The notes: generated by a model not told the origin, from the sequence alone. A DNA stretch of 33,994 bases from Tenacibaculum skagerrakense (GCF_004345825.1 NZ_SLXM01000014.1:1-33994), one strand, 5' to 3'; counted from the stretch's first letter, positions 7,606 to 17,474 are shown. Translations and numbers: made by a program.

Positions 7606-10600
7606 TCACTTAACCTTCACTCGTACACCTTCAGAATGACTTGAAAATTCTGGTGCATACATACTTTGAATGGTTGTAATTCCGTTACTGAAATTTCCTT
7701 TGTTGTTCACACGGACGTCATATTCAAAAACATAGACACCTTTTCTAACGCGATCGAAAAAGAAATTCGTAGCAGCATCTTTTGTGCTTTGATAATACCC
7801 TAATCCGTCTTGCCATTTGTACTGAGAAATAACATCAATAGGCTCAAAAGCAGAAGCTCTCATGTCTTTCATATGAATAAACTCCATATCTCTGTCAACT
7901 TTCAATTCAATGCGAACAGTAACTAAATCGCCAACTTCTAATTCGATATCAGAGACAGCCAGTAGTTTTTTACCAGTATCAGAATTTACTTTTTTAAATA
8001 GTTTTTTTGAAAGCTGTAACGGAGTTTTAGCAGAGGTAATTTTGTCTAAATCTTCAAAATATTGCCAGTACAATCCGCCCCAAACAATTCCTTTGTCTTT
8101 TTTAGTTAAGGTTACTGTAGCTTTATCAGAAGAAATTTCTGAACCATTCCACGAAGTTTTAAAATAACCTGTTCCAGCTTCAACTTTCGAATTTTCTAAT
8201 TGAGTTGGATCGATGGTTTTATCTCCCATTTTGATAGTTACCAACTCGTTTGAAGCTAACCAATCTGAACCTTGTAGTAATAAAGCATATACAGCTTCGG
8301 AAGTTGCTTTGGTTGTTTTCCAACGACTAACTTGTTTGTTTTTTAACAACCATACTTTTAAATCATCAATTGTTTTGGTATCATTTTCGATTTCTGAAAA
8401 AGCTTCAATTAACAAAGCTTGCGTTTCAATAGGAGCTTGATGCCAGTACCAACCTGCAGTATTTTCTTTCCAGTACATACCTAATTCTTCAGAATTGATG
8501 CTATTTTCTTTTAACGATTTTAGAATTTTACTCGCTACTGATTTATCTCCGTCTCTAAATTGAGTAAGCGCAATCCAACCTTTCCCAGATAAATTAAACG
8601 ATTTCCAATAGGTTGCTGCTTGCTTTTGATAATAAGCTACGGCATCTTTAGTAACTCCCGAAATTGGAATGTTTTCATAAAAACTGCGCATATACAAATA
8701 TTGAATATCAAAATATCCAATATGTTGTTTTTCTAAAAACTTTTGAGATGCTTTAGCTCCGTTTTTTTCTTGGATTTGCTTGGCTCTTTTCAGAAGTTTT
8801 TCATAGTTATACGCTATTTCATTATCCAAAAACTTAACCGCTTTGGCAAGCATACTACGTGTATTTTTATCAAATTGTTCAATTTCTAATTTGTCTAAGT
8901 GACCAAAACCAGAAACAATATAATTAGTAATGTATGGATTTGGATATCTGCTTCCTTTAAACCAAGGAAAACCTCCATTATTCATTTGTAAGTCTTGAAG
9001 TTTGTTAAACGCTTTTTGTTGCTCATTCTTCATAGTGTTTAAATCGAATAACAACGCAATACGCTTCTTTTGCTCACTTTCTGATTGCGCATCACGTAAC
9101 CAAGGAGTTTCCTGAATGATTAAGGATTTTAATTCTTGGTTTTTCTCTAAATTACTCAATAACGCTTTGCTAGATTTCCACTGATTGAAAACGTTTTGAA
9201 TTTTCGGATTTGAATTTGCAATAAACGTTGCTAAGGTATTTGCGTAATAACGTGCAAAAGTCTGCTCTGCACAATCATACGGATATTCCATTAAATATGG
9301 TAATGCTTGTACAGCATACCAAGTCGGATTTGAAGTAACTTCTAAACTTAACTTATGATGTTTTAGTGTAGAAGAATTATTGTTCTTTAGTTTGTTTAAT
9401 GTAAATGTTTTTGACTGATTTGAACGTACCCACATTGGAAGCGTTTCAGTAACCAACATTCGGTTCGATAATACTGGTAATACATTTTGTTCTCCATCAG
9501 AAAAATCCTCAGCCTTAGCAATTACTTGATATTGTACTGCTTGAACTGTAGCAGGAATTTTTAAATTCCAAGATACTTGTGTGTTTCCTTCAGCATCAAC
9601 AGTAAATGTTTTTTGATTGTTAGTATTGCTTAACTCTGAGTCAATTGATTTTCCTGAAATGGCATCAGTAAGTAGTAACTGACTTGTTCCAGACAATGTT
9701 TTTTCTGTTAAGTTGCTAATTTTTGCACTGAATGTAATTTCATCTTTTTCTCTTAAAAAACGAGGAGCATTCGGAACAACCATTAATTCTTTCTGTGTAA
9801 CTGTTTCTAAAGTTTTAGTGACTGAATGTAAGTTTTTAGAGTGTGCTAATAGTTGTAGTTTCCATTTTGTCAACGCTTCCGGAATTGTAAAGTTAAATGA
9901 CACATCTCCATTAGCATCTGTTGATAAATGAGGATAGAAGAAAGCAGTTTCTTGCAAGTTTTTTCGGATTTGAACCCCACCTAAATCTTCTTTAGGTTTC
10001 TCATCAGCCTCCAGACTTCCTGTAACTACAATTTCTTGTAAATCATTATCATCTTCGGCAACTTCTTTTGTTGAAATTGATTCATTGGCAAGCCATCCTT
10101 TTGCAACTTTTTTTCTGCTCGCAGCTGGAGCAGCGCCTCTAACCATTAAAGCTTCAGCCTCTACTGGAGCTGCTTCATAAAGTTTATTAAGACGATTACC
10201 ATTTTCAAAATAAAATCCAAACCAATTTAATTGGTCGTATTGTAATGTAGGATAATTAAAATACATCTGACTGTCGTTTTGAACTCTGAAGTAATTTGTA
10301 CCAAAACTGTGTTGAGAAGTTGTATAGGTTCCAAAACTATAGGTTGGTTTTGCAATAGGATTAAAATTCCAATTGTGTGGTTTAAATTGATCTAATGAAG
10401 CGTCGTACATTCCAGCTAACAATTCTGCAGCAACCTTATCTTTCTGAGCACCTTTTACGGTAAAGCTCCATGTTTCATTAGCACCGGGTTGTAATTTGTT
10501 CCTAAATGTTTTAGTAATAATTTCTAAGTCCGTTTTTGGATAAGGAACAACAATTAGCAACGCCTGACTTTTAAACGAGTTGTAGTTTACAAAATGATAA

Positions 10601-13600
10601 CGAACACCAAATCCACCGACATCTTCTTTTGTAACAGGAATTTTTATGGTTTTACAGTTTTTATTAAGGTGGATATAATGTGCCTCAATCACTTTTCTAT
10701 CTTTTTCAATAGTAACCATTACGGTAATATCTTTTGAGTTAGAGGCAACTTTTATAACCGCAGTTTCTCCTGGCTGATACTCTTCTTTGTCTGTTGTAAT
10801 AGTAACTAATTTATTGTCAGCAGGCAATTCATCTTTGTTGCTAAATAAGCTTACAAATTGTTTATCGGTAACTAATTGATTGAATTTATCACGAGAGCTA
10901 AGTTCAATGATGTATTTACCAGATTTCCATTTTTTTAAAGGAGGTAATGTAATTTCTTCCGAACCTTTATTGGTAGTAAATTCTTTTGAAAATAAAGAAG
11001 TGCCTTTTTCCCAGGTTGTGTAATCGTCTTCATTTTTATATGCTTCATTTGGAAATTTTGTACGAAACTCTTTTTCTGAAATTGTTTGATAGAAAGGTGC
11101 TTTCCAAGGACGTTTTCTAATTGGGTTTTCAGGAGCTTCAAGTTTATAAATGGTAATTGTACCGTTAGCATTTACAGGTTCTCCATTCAGGTTTTTTGTA
11201 GATACTTGAATCGTTTGATTTTTTTCATCTTTATCTAAAGAATCATCACTCTCAATCGAAGCTAGTAAACTATGATATCCAACTTTAACTATAGTAGTAG
11301 ACGAACGAGTTTCTCCGTTTAAATCAATTATATCGGCAGTTACTTCATAGTTAAACACAGGAAGTTTTTCCTTGGCAACACTTTCATCTGGAAGTGCTTT
11401 AAATAAAATTTCAAACTCACCTTTTTCATTAGTTTTGGTTTCTCCGTTGATGATTTCTTGAGGTTCAGAATCTAAATACGGATAATACCAATAGCACCAT
11501 CTTGGGTAGATAACTTTTCGATGTACTCTATATACTACTTTTGCGTCTGTAATATTTGCGCCCGAATAAGCTTTTGCAAAACCAGTAACAGTAATTTTAT
11601 TGTTTAATTGATAGGTTTCAGTAACAGGTTTAAATTTAGTTTCAAACTTTGGACGTTTGTATTCTTCAACTGAGATATATTGGTAATCTTTTTTCCCATT
11701 TATGGTTGCTTCAATAGTAAAGTTGCCGGTTAAACCAGTATTAGGAAGCGTAAATTTTCCAGAAAAAGAACCAAATTCGTTAGTAGTAAGCTTTACTTTT
11801 TCAACCTCTTGATAATTAACATCTTTTAAAATTACTTCCACAGATTGGTTTGTAATGATAGAGGATTTATCTTTTAAACTTTCTAAAGAAATTCCTTTAA
11901 AATGAAGTATTTGTCCTGGTCTGTAAATACTTCTATCTGTAAATAGGAAAGTTCTGGTAATTGTACTTGGTTTGGAATTGTAAATACGATTTTCTCTTAG
12001 GTAATACTCGCCAAAAGTAGCCTTGTCGTTTTTATGACTTATAATTGCTTTTACTCCGTAATAATAAGAGTTTGAACTGAAAGAGAATTCTCCATTTTTA
12101 TCAGTTGTAAAAGTTTTATCAATTACGTTGTTTTGATATCTGTCTTCTTTGTTAACAAGTTGAACTTTGGCTCCATAAATTGGTTTCCCATTATTTCTGT
12201 CGAGTACCTGATAGGTAGTTTTTCCAGTTTCGTTGGTAGTAATAAACGTTAAATTGGTTACCTGAATTAAAGCATGCCCAAAAATATTTTTTTCATCCAA
12301 TTGTTCTTTTTCAGAAGCAAGAATTAAGTATGTGCCTTGTTGAAGTTTTGGAATAATAATTTCTGTAGAATGCTCTAAATAATCTTGTTCATTGGGTAAC
12401 TTATTATTCCAAGAAGTTACTTTTTCTAGTTCTTGAATGGCTTTTAGCTTTTTAGCCTCATCATAGGTTTTTTCAAATTTTTGATATTGGTCATGAGATA
12501 CGTTGTAAATCGAAAAATATAGCTGGTTGATATTCTTATAATTTAGTAAAATCCTTGAAAATTTATCAATAGGGATATGTTGTTCTTCAATAATAGAAAG
12601 GTCTTTTCGCTGAATTGAAGTACTTAAAATACTGGCTTTTTTGGCAGCTAAACTTTTAGGAAATTGTTGTTTAATCTGTTCGCAAATTGCAAGTGCTTCT
12701 TTATTTTTAAAACGATAATTTTCGTTTTTTTCTTCCGTGTATTTAGTAGTTGCTGAGTTGTAGATACTAGCGATTTCAAACGAGTACAAAGCTCTAGCTT
12801 CGTTATTTTGATAGTTGTTTTCTGAAGATTTTAAAGTTTCTAAGTAAACATTATCACTATTAGCATACGTAGCATTTTTATTTACAAAAGCCAAACGTTG
12901 TAAATCAACATCTACCAGTGCGTCTATATTTTTTTCTTTTTGATGTAAAAGAGTTAATTCCTGATAAATTTTCAGTGCATTAAATTGTAATGACAAAGAA
13001 TCTTTAGTTTGAAGATGTAGCTTTGTAAATAAGTTGGCCTCACAGATATAATCAGTAGTGTCAATTTTAAATTGATAAGCTGGTTTAGTAATATTCGTTT
13101 CGTCTGTGGTATAAAATTGTAATGTGTTTTGCGCTAACAAATCATATAAAGTAGGGCGGTATTTTTCCGAGTCTTCTGCTAAAACTAGAATATCTTTAAA
13201 ATCTCGAATATTTATTTTTTGAAGTTTTTTTGTGTCTTCTAAAGAACGTTGGTAGTATGTATGAATTTCTTTAAATAAAGTGGTTAAATCCCAAGTTCTA
13301 AAATCATTAGGATCTACTTTTTTATCGGTGTTTGTTCTGTTGTAAAAACCATATCGATTATCTTCAAAATACTGCCAATACAAATTAGCCAGCATATTTT
13401 GCAGAATGTTTTTTGTAGGAAAACTACTATTAGTAATATGTTCTTTAAACTCGTTAATAATGGTTAACTGAACATTCTCTTCAAGATTCAACGATAACTT
13501 ACTTTTATAAACTAAACACTTTATAAGTTGAGGTGAATTCTTATCGGCTGTTGCTTTTTTATATATTTCTTCAACTATTTTTAAAGCAGATTTTGGAAGT

Positions 13601-13713
13601 GCTTCTTTTTCAAAATCTTCAACTTTTTTCCAAAGATTTGGATACTTGTTTTGAGCCTGAGAAATAACTGAGAATAATATAAGCATCGTAAGTAAAATCG
13701 ATTTTTTTTTCAT
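7606..13713 (-). CDS. bacterial alpha-2-macroglobulin, thioester type (protease trap)
   Basis: A 2035-residue envelope protein that would trap attacking proteases: cleavage of a bait region triggers closure and a thioester binds the enzyme. The start is the ATG at 13713; a GTG one codon earlier is less likely. A signal peptide (KKKSILLTMLILFSVISQAQ) without lipobox is followed by a helical N-terminal part (to about 430), macroglobulin beta domains (for example TDRSIYRPGQILHFKG), a flexible Ala/Glu-rich stretch at about 1178-1250 that is the probable bait region, the A2M signature domain (about 1250-1340), and an alpha-helical thioester domain with CAEQ at 1481-1484 (intact Cys and Gln). The E. 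coli relative is a lipoprotein paired with PBP1C; this one is neither, being paired with the caspase-like lipoprotein downstream. Confidence 0.93.
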   Translation of the reverse strand: MKKKSILLTMLILFSVISQAQNKYPNLWKKVEDFEKEALPKSALKIVEEIYKKATADKNSPQLIKCLVYKSKLSLNLEENVQLTIINEFKEHITNSSFPTKNILQNMLANLYWQYFEDNRYGFYNRTNTDKKVDPNDFRTWDLTTLFKEIHTYYQRSLEDTKKLQKINIRDFKDILVLAEDSEKYRPTLYDLLAQNTLQFYTTDETNITKPAYQFKIDTTDYICEANLFTKLHLQTKDSLSLQFNALKIYQELTLLHQKEKNIDALVDVDLQRLAFVNKNATYANSDNVYLETLKSSENNYQNNEARALYSFEIASIYNSATTKYTEEKNENYRFKNKEALAICEQIKQQFPKSLAAKKASILSTSIQRKDLSIIEEQHIPIDKFSRILLNYKNINQLYFSIYNVSHDQYQKFEKTYDEAKKLKAIQELEKVTSWNNKLPNEQDYLEHSTEIIIPKLQQGTYLILASEKEQLDEKNIFGHALIQVTNLTFITTNETGKTTYQVLDRNNGKPIYGAKVQLVNKEDRYQNNVIDKTFTTDKNGEFSFSSNSYYYGVKAIISHKNDKATFGEYYLRENRIYNSKPSTITRTFLFTDRSIYRPGQILHFKGISLESLKDKSSIITNQSVEVILKDVNYQEVEKVKLTTNEFGSFSGKFTLPNTGLTGNFTIEATINGKKDYQYISVEEYKRPKFETKFKPVTETYQLNNKITVTGFAKAYSGANITDAKVVYRVHRKVIYPRWCYWYYPYLDSEPQEIINGETKTNEKGEFEILFKALPDESVAKEKLPVFNYEVTADIIDLNGETRSSTTIVKVGYHSLLASIESDDSLDKDEKNQTIQVSTKNLNGEPVNANGTITIYKLEAPENPIRKRPWKAPFYQTISEKEFRTKFPNEAYKNEDDYTTWEKGTSLFSKEFTTNKGSEEITLPPLKKWKSGKYIIELSSRDKFNQLVTDKQFVSLFSNKDELPADNKLVTITTDKEEYQPGETAVIKVASNSKDITVMVTIEKDRKVIEAHYIHLNKNCKTIKIPVTKEDVGGFGVRYHFVNYNSFKSQALLIVVPYPKTDLEIITKTFRNKLQPGANETWSFTVKGAQKDKVAAELLAGMYDASLDQFKPHNWNFNPIAKPTYSFGTYTTSQHSFGTNYFRVQNDSQMYFNYPTLQYDQLNWFGFYFENGNRLNKLYEAAPVEAEALMVRGAAPAASRKKVAKGWLANESISTKEVAEDDNDLQEIVVTGSLEADEKPKEDLGGVQIRKNLQETAFFYPHLSTDANGDVSFNFTIPEALTKWKLQLLAHSKNLHSVTKTLETVTQKELMVVPNAPRFLREKDEITFSAKISNLTEKTLSGTSQLLLTDAISGKSIDSELSNTNNQKTFTVDAEGNTQVSWNLKIPATVQAVQYQVIAKAEDFSDGEQNVLPVLSNRMLVTETLPMWVRSNQSKTFTLNKLKNNNSSTLKHHKLSLEVTSNPTWYAVQALPYLMEYPYDCAEQTFARYYANTLATFIANSNPKIQNVFNQWKSSKALLSNLEKNQELKSLIIQETPWLRDAQSESEQKKRIALLFDLNTMKNEQQKAFNKLQDLQMNNGGFPWFKGSRYPNPYITNYIVSGFGHLDKLEIEQFDKNTRSMLAKAVKFLDNEIAYNYEKLLKRAKQIQEKNGAKASQKFLEKQHIGYFDIQYLYMRSFYENIPISGVTKDAVAYYQKQAATYWKSFNLSGKGWIALTQFRDGDKSVASKILKSLKENSINSEELGMYWKENTAGWYWHQAPIETQALLIEAFSEIENDTKTIDDLKVWLLKNKQVSRWKTTKATSEAVYALLLQGSDWLASNELVTIKMGDKTIDPTQLENSKVEAGTGYFKTSWNGSEISSDKATVTLTKKDKGIVWGGLYWQYFEDLDKITSAKTPLQLSKKLFKKVNSDTGKKLLAVSDIELEVGDLVTVRIELKVDRDMEFIHMKDMRASAFEPIDVISQYKWQDGLGYYQSTKDAATNFFFDRVRKGVYVFEYDVRVNNKGNFSNGITTIQSMYAPEFSSHSEGVRVKVK

Positions 13714-13917
13714 CACAAAAAGGTTTCTAATTATGGAATCTCATAAGGTTGTATAGTTATAACAGAGATTTTATAATCAAATTATATTTTAGATTGTAAG
13801 TACAGTTTCATTACTAGTAATTAAAAATAGTACTTAGTATTTGGTTGATTTTGGTTCGTAAAAACATCATTTTAATGAGTTTCGTTTTAAAGATACATAT
13901 TTTGTTTTTGGGTTTTG

Positions 13918-13925
13918 TATTTTTG
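13918..13925 (+). promoter_or_regulatory. TAnnTTTG promoter element for mpl
   Basis: The bases read TATTTTTG, an exact match to TAnnTTTG, 20 bp before the mpl ATG. Several TTTG runs lie just upstream (13901-13910) but closer than the usual -33 spacing. The 232-bp gap to the divergent macroglobulin gene holds the control regions of both; I see no clear consensus box on the macroglobulin side. Confidence 0.45.
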
Positions 13926-13945
13926 ATTTCAGATTATTCGATAAA

Positions 13946-15298
13946 ATGAAAATACACTTTATTGCCATAGGCGGAAGCGCTATGCACAACTTAGCATTAG
14001 CATTATACCAAAAAGGATACCAAATTACAGGAAGCGATGATACGATTCACGATCCATCAAAATCTAGATTAGCAGCAAAAGGTTTGTTGCCGCAAGAATT
14101 TGGATGGTTTGAGGAAAAGATAACAAGCGACTTGGATGCTGTTATTTTAGGAATGCATGCAAAAGAGGATAATCCAGAATTATTAAAGGCTCAGGAGTTA
14201 GGATTGAAAATTTATTCATATCCAGAGTTTTTGTACGAGCAATCAAAGCATAAAACTAGAGTGGTTATTGGAGGTTCTCATGGAAAAACTACCATTACTT
14301 CTATGATTTTGCATGTGTTGAATTATCATGATAGGGAAGTAGATTATATGGTAGGAGCACAATTGGAAGGATTTGATACGATGGTTCATTTAACAGAAGA
14401 AAATGAGTTTATCGTTTTAGAAGGAGATGAATATTTAAGTTCACCAATCGACAGAAGACCTAAGTTTCATTTATACAAGCCAAATATTGCTTTATTAAGT
14501 GGAATTGCTTGGGATCATATTAATGTGTTCCCAACATATGAAAATTATGTAGAGCAGTTTTCTTTGTTTATCGATTCACTTGTTAATGGCGGAATCATGG
14601 TGTACAATGAAGAAGATAATGAAGTGAAAAGATTAGTGGAGGAGTCGACAAATTCGATAAAGAAGTATCCATATAATACACCTGAGTATTTTATTGAAGA
14701 TGGAGTCACCTATTTAAGTACTCCAGAAGGAGATTTACCATTGGAAGTTTTTGGAGAACATAATTTGCAAAATATTGCGGGAGCCAAATGGATTTGTCAG
14801 CATATGGGAATTGACGAAGAAGATTTTTATGAAGCGATTGCTAGTTTTAGCGGAGCAAGTAAGCGATTGGAAAAAATAGCAGAATCAAATTCGACAGTTG
14901 CCTTTAAAGACTTTGCACATTCACCATCAAAAGTAAAAGCAACTACAGAGGCCGTTAAAAATCAGTATTCAGACAGAAAGTTACTAGCTTGTCTTGAATT
15001 ACATACATATAGTAGTTTAAATGAGGAGTTTTTAACGGAATACAAAGGAGCTTTAGACGCAGCTGATACAGCAGTAGTTTTTTATTCTCCACATGCCGTA
15101 AAAATCAAAAGATTAAAAGAAATTTCGGAAGAACAAATATTTGAAGCTTTTCAAAGAAAAGATTTAATTGTTTATACTAAACCAGAAGATTTTAAAGCGT
15201 TTTTATTTAATGAAGATATAAGTAATTCTGCATTGTTATTAATGAGCTCAGGAAACTATGGAGGCTTAGATTTTGATGAGGTTAAAACATTGATTTAA
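13946..15298 (+). CDS. mpl: UDP-N-acetylmuramate:L-alanyl-gamma-D-glutamyl-meso-diaminopimelate ligase
   Basis: A 450-residue Mur-ligase family enzyme. Mpl attaches recycled murein tripeptide (L-Ala-gamma-D-Glu-mesoDAP) to UDP-MurNAc with ATP, salvaging cell-wall peptides in the cytoplasm. Seen here: an N-terminal Rossmann-like UDP-binding domain (IAIGGSAMHN, 7-15), the ATP P-loop GSHGKTT (110-116), the Mur-ligase acidic strand LEGDEY (158-163), WDHINVFP in the central domain, and FSGASKRLE near the start of the C-terminal domain. The length is usual for Mpl. The GGSAMHNLA start and WDHxNVF favour Mpl over MurC, which has GIGGxGM and a longer C-terminal half. The gene is monocistronic and its 3' end overlaps the convergent nucleotidyltransferase gene by 17 bp. 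Confidence 0.9.
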   Translation: MKIHFIAIGGSAMHNLALALYQKGYQITGSDDTIHDPSKSRLAAKGLLPQEFGWFEEKITSDLDAVILGMHAKEDNPELLKAQELGLKIYSYPEFLYEQSKHKTRVVIGGSHGKTTITSMILHVLNYHDREVDYMVGAQLEGFDTMVHLTEENEFIVLEGDEYLSSPIDRRPKFHLYKPNIALLSGIAWDHINVFPTYENYVEQFSLFIDSLVNGGIMVYNEEDNEVKRLVEESTNSIKKYPYNTPEYFIEDGVTYLSTPEGDLPLEVFGEHNLQNIAGAKWICQHMGIDEEDFYEAIASFSGASKRLEKIAESNSTVAFKDFAHSPSKVKATTEAVKNQYSDRKLLACLELHTYSSLNEEFLTEYKGALDAADTAVVFYSPHAVKIKRLKEISEEQIFEAFQRKDLIVYTKPEDFKAFLFNEDISNSALLLMSSGNYGGLDFDEVKTLI

Positions 15299-16337
15299 TT
15301 CTTTTAAGAACATATGTTCTATGTTCTTTGGAATGCAGGCTTTTAAGGATTAGGTTAAGAAGGTATTTAAATCTTAGCAGTGTTTTTCTGAAATCTCTCT
15401 TCTTTTTGCCCGTAAACGAATTAATACCTTGTATCTGACTTTGATAAAATGAATTTGCAGCTTGGTCATCATCATAATCAATAGTCTTAGGATTGTTAAA
15501 TACTTTATTAGAGCTTAAAAGAAAAGGATTTAGTAAGCTGTAATTAGAAATTTTCTTTATAGCACTTAAAGGAGAGGTTTTTAAACTTAAGACCAATAAA
15601 TCATAGGAGTTTCTTAAGCTGAAATTTTTCAATTCATATCCACCATCATTGAATTGCTTATTAATACAAGTCATGATAATTTTATCCTCATAAGAGAGAA
15701 AGTTATAACCGTATAGAGAATTTAGCTGCTTTTTTATAAACTCAAAGTTAAACCCAGTAAACCTTTTATCACTAACCATTTTATAATGAACTTCAATGGA
15801 TGAAATTCTATCTTCTTTGATCATTTTTGGGTAGTGTCTATTAATAAATGTGTTATCTGGTATATTTTTATGAAACTCAGAATACCCATTCTTCTTTAAT
15901 AGTTCAATTGAGTTTTTAAACTGATCCTCATCAACTAAAAAATCGATATCACCAACCATTCTTTCAGCAATATCATTGTATAAACCAGACAATAAATTTC
16001 CAGTTCCTTTTAAGAAAATAGGAGTAATATTATTTTCTAGAAGCAGCTCGTTGATTTCCTTAGCTTGCTCAATTATTTGCTCATTACGTTCTCTATTTAA
16101 GTCTGTAATGTGTTGCATATATTCAACTAAGTCGTTAGGCAAGTAATCTAAAAAATTAGCTTTTTTAAGATTACAATATAAAGCAGGGAAAACATAATGT
16201 GAAGTACTTACCTTAACTACATTATCCCAGTTAACTAAACCTGCTTTTAGTTCTTTTTCAACATCTAATCTATTATGTTCTTCATGATTTGTGGTTAAAC
16301 ATTTTCCAACAAAAAATAACGTGTCTTTATAAGTCAT
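15282..16337 (-). CDS. nucleotidyltransferase family protein (NTP_transf_5-like)
   Basis: A 351-residue cytoplasmic protein of the uncharacterised nucleotidyltransferase group found beside HprK-like kinases in peptide and surface-polymer clusters. The signature is FLKGTGNLLSGLY (108-120) followed by ERMVGDIDFLV (125-135), in which Asp130 and Asp132 are the metal-binding pair of the polymerase-beta-type fold, and IEVHYK (181-186) as a later strand. The C-terminal third is helical and basic. Its ATG lies 11 bp inside the end of the upstream kinase-like gene, so the two are almost certainly co-translated and work together. Known biochemistry for the group is sparse; transfer of an NMP to a small molecule, peptide or protein is inference. 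Its last 17 bp overlap the convergent mpl gene. Confidence 0.83.
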   Translation of the reverse strand: MTYKDTLFFVGKCLTTNHEEHNRLDVEKELKAGLVNWDNVVKVSTSHYVFPALYCNLKKANFLDYLPNDLVEYMQHITDLNRERNEQIIEQAKEINELLLENNITPIFLKGTGNLLSGLYNDIAERMVGDIDFLVDEDQFKNSIELLKKNGYSEFHKNIPDNTFINRHYPKMIKEDRISSIEVHYKMVSDKRFTGFNFEFIKKQLNSLYGYNFLSYEDKIIMTCINKQFNDGGYELKNFSLRNSYDLLVLSLKTSPLSAIKKISNYSLLNPFLLSSNKVFNNPKTIDYDDDQAANSFYQSQIQGINSFTGKKKRDFRKTLLRFKYLLNLILKSLHSKEHRTYVLKRIKSMF

Positions 16338-17457
16338 TGTTTAATAAATTCTTTATTGTTTTAACCATTTTATCATTGTTAGAATACGTCAGTTTGTAAC
16401 AGTTAGTATTTGCAAACCATTGTAAAAAAACTTCAACATTCTTTACGTTATCAGAAATCCAAGAATCTGGAATTAGCTGTTGAAAAGCCTCTATTTTCGA
16501 AATCTTATTAAATTGTAGATCACTTCCTTTTTCATATTTGATAAAAACTAGATCATTACAAGGTAAATTATAATGAGGTTGATTAGTTTTTGGTGGTAAA
16601 AAACGAACAATTTTGTTCAATCTTTTAAAATGAAATTCAGCAGTAGTTTCTAATTCAGGATACATCGGTAGTAATGTTTCTAAACTATTTCTTTTGATAG
16701 AGATAGCAGAAGGAAACGTGTAAACATGTTGTTTTTCAATATCCATTGGGACAAAATCATCAGCTAAACAAGTTAATCCATTGGCTTGTAAAATAGCTAA
16801 GGAAGTACTTTTTCCATTTCCAGAATCACCTAAAAGGAGTAATGATTTTTTATCGTTTCCTAATCCTGAAGCATGAAAAATCCCCATCCAATCTTCTTCA
16901 GGTTTATTATGCATGTATTGCACTATGTACATTGAAAACTTCCCCTGAAAATAGTGAATCTCTTTCCTTGGCCAAGACCCAATGAATTCATTGTTAATTA
17001 TTAGAAATGTAACATCTTCTTGCGTGAAAACTTGAAAGTTATGATTGAAATCACTAGTTTCTGTTATTTCTAAGTGAGAGAATTTTGGATGTACTAGATA
17101 TTCTTCAAATTCCGATAGATATTCTACTTTAAATACCAATGTATTTATTTTGTAAAATTTGGTTTTTGCGAAACTTGTCAGGTTATATTCAGTATTGTCT
17201 TTTAAATCAGATGATTGTTTTTTGGTGTTTGGTATGTAAATTTCATTTTGAATTTGTTGTACAAAACCCAAAGCGTCATTTAGTTCAATGTGAAACTCAT
17301 TTGCTAGGTGTTGACTTATTTTTTCAACAGAAATATCAGTATTTAATTTAGAGATAATTTCAGCTGTTTTATTTTCTAATACAACATATTGGTTTGTGTT
17401 AGAAAACCATACAACAGATTTGTCTTCAATAGTTTGTTTTACAAGTGTAGTCTTCAT
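16327..17457 (-). CDS. PqqD-like domain fused to HprK-like P-loop kinase
   Basis: A 376-residue cytoplasmic fusion protein. I use the ATG at 17457 (MKTTLVKQ); an upstream in-frame ATG at 17484 lies inside a terminator hairpin and encodes an unlikely Phe-rich start. Residues about 8-75 resemble a PqqD-type winged helix (WFSNTNQYVVLENKTAEII, then VEKISQHLANEF), the fold that binds leader peptides in many RiPP pathways. Residues about 185-310 are HPr-kinase-like: IFHASGL (193-199), Walker A GDSGNGKST (210-218), and LADDF (231-235) matching the HprK VADD metal/acid motif. Enzymes of this group phosphorylate peptides, for example the C-terminal Ser of some lasso precursors. It sits between the 55-aa peptide gene at 17522-17689 and the nucleotidyltransferase, with which it overlaps by 11 bp. 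Substrate is not shown here; the neighbouring peptide is the obvious candidate. Confidence 0.8.
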   Translation of the reverse strand: MKTTLVKQTIEDKSVVWFSNTNQYVVLENKTAEIISKLNTDISVEKISQHLANEFHIELNDALGFVQQIQNEIYIPNTKKQSSDLKDNTEYNLTSFAKTKFYKINTLVFKVEYLSEFEEYLVHPKFSHLEITETSDFNHNFQVFTQEDVTFLIINNEFIGSWPRKEIHYFQGKFSMYIVQYMHNKPEEDWMGIFHASGLGNDKKSLLLLGDSGNGKSTSLAILQANGLTCLADDFVPMDIEKQHVYTFPSAISIKRNSLETLLPMYPELETTAEFHFKRLNKIVRFLPPKTNQPHYNLPCNDLVFIKYEKGSDLQFNKISKIEAFQQLIPDSWISDNVKNVEVFLQWFANTNCYKLTYSNNDKMVKTIKNLLNNDL

Positions 17458-17474
17458 CTGCTGTAAAAATAAAA

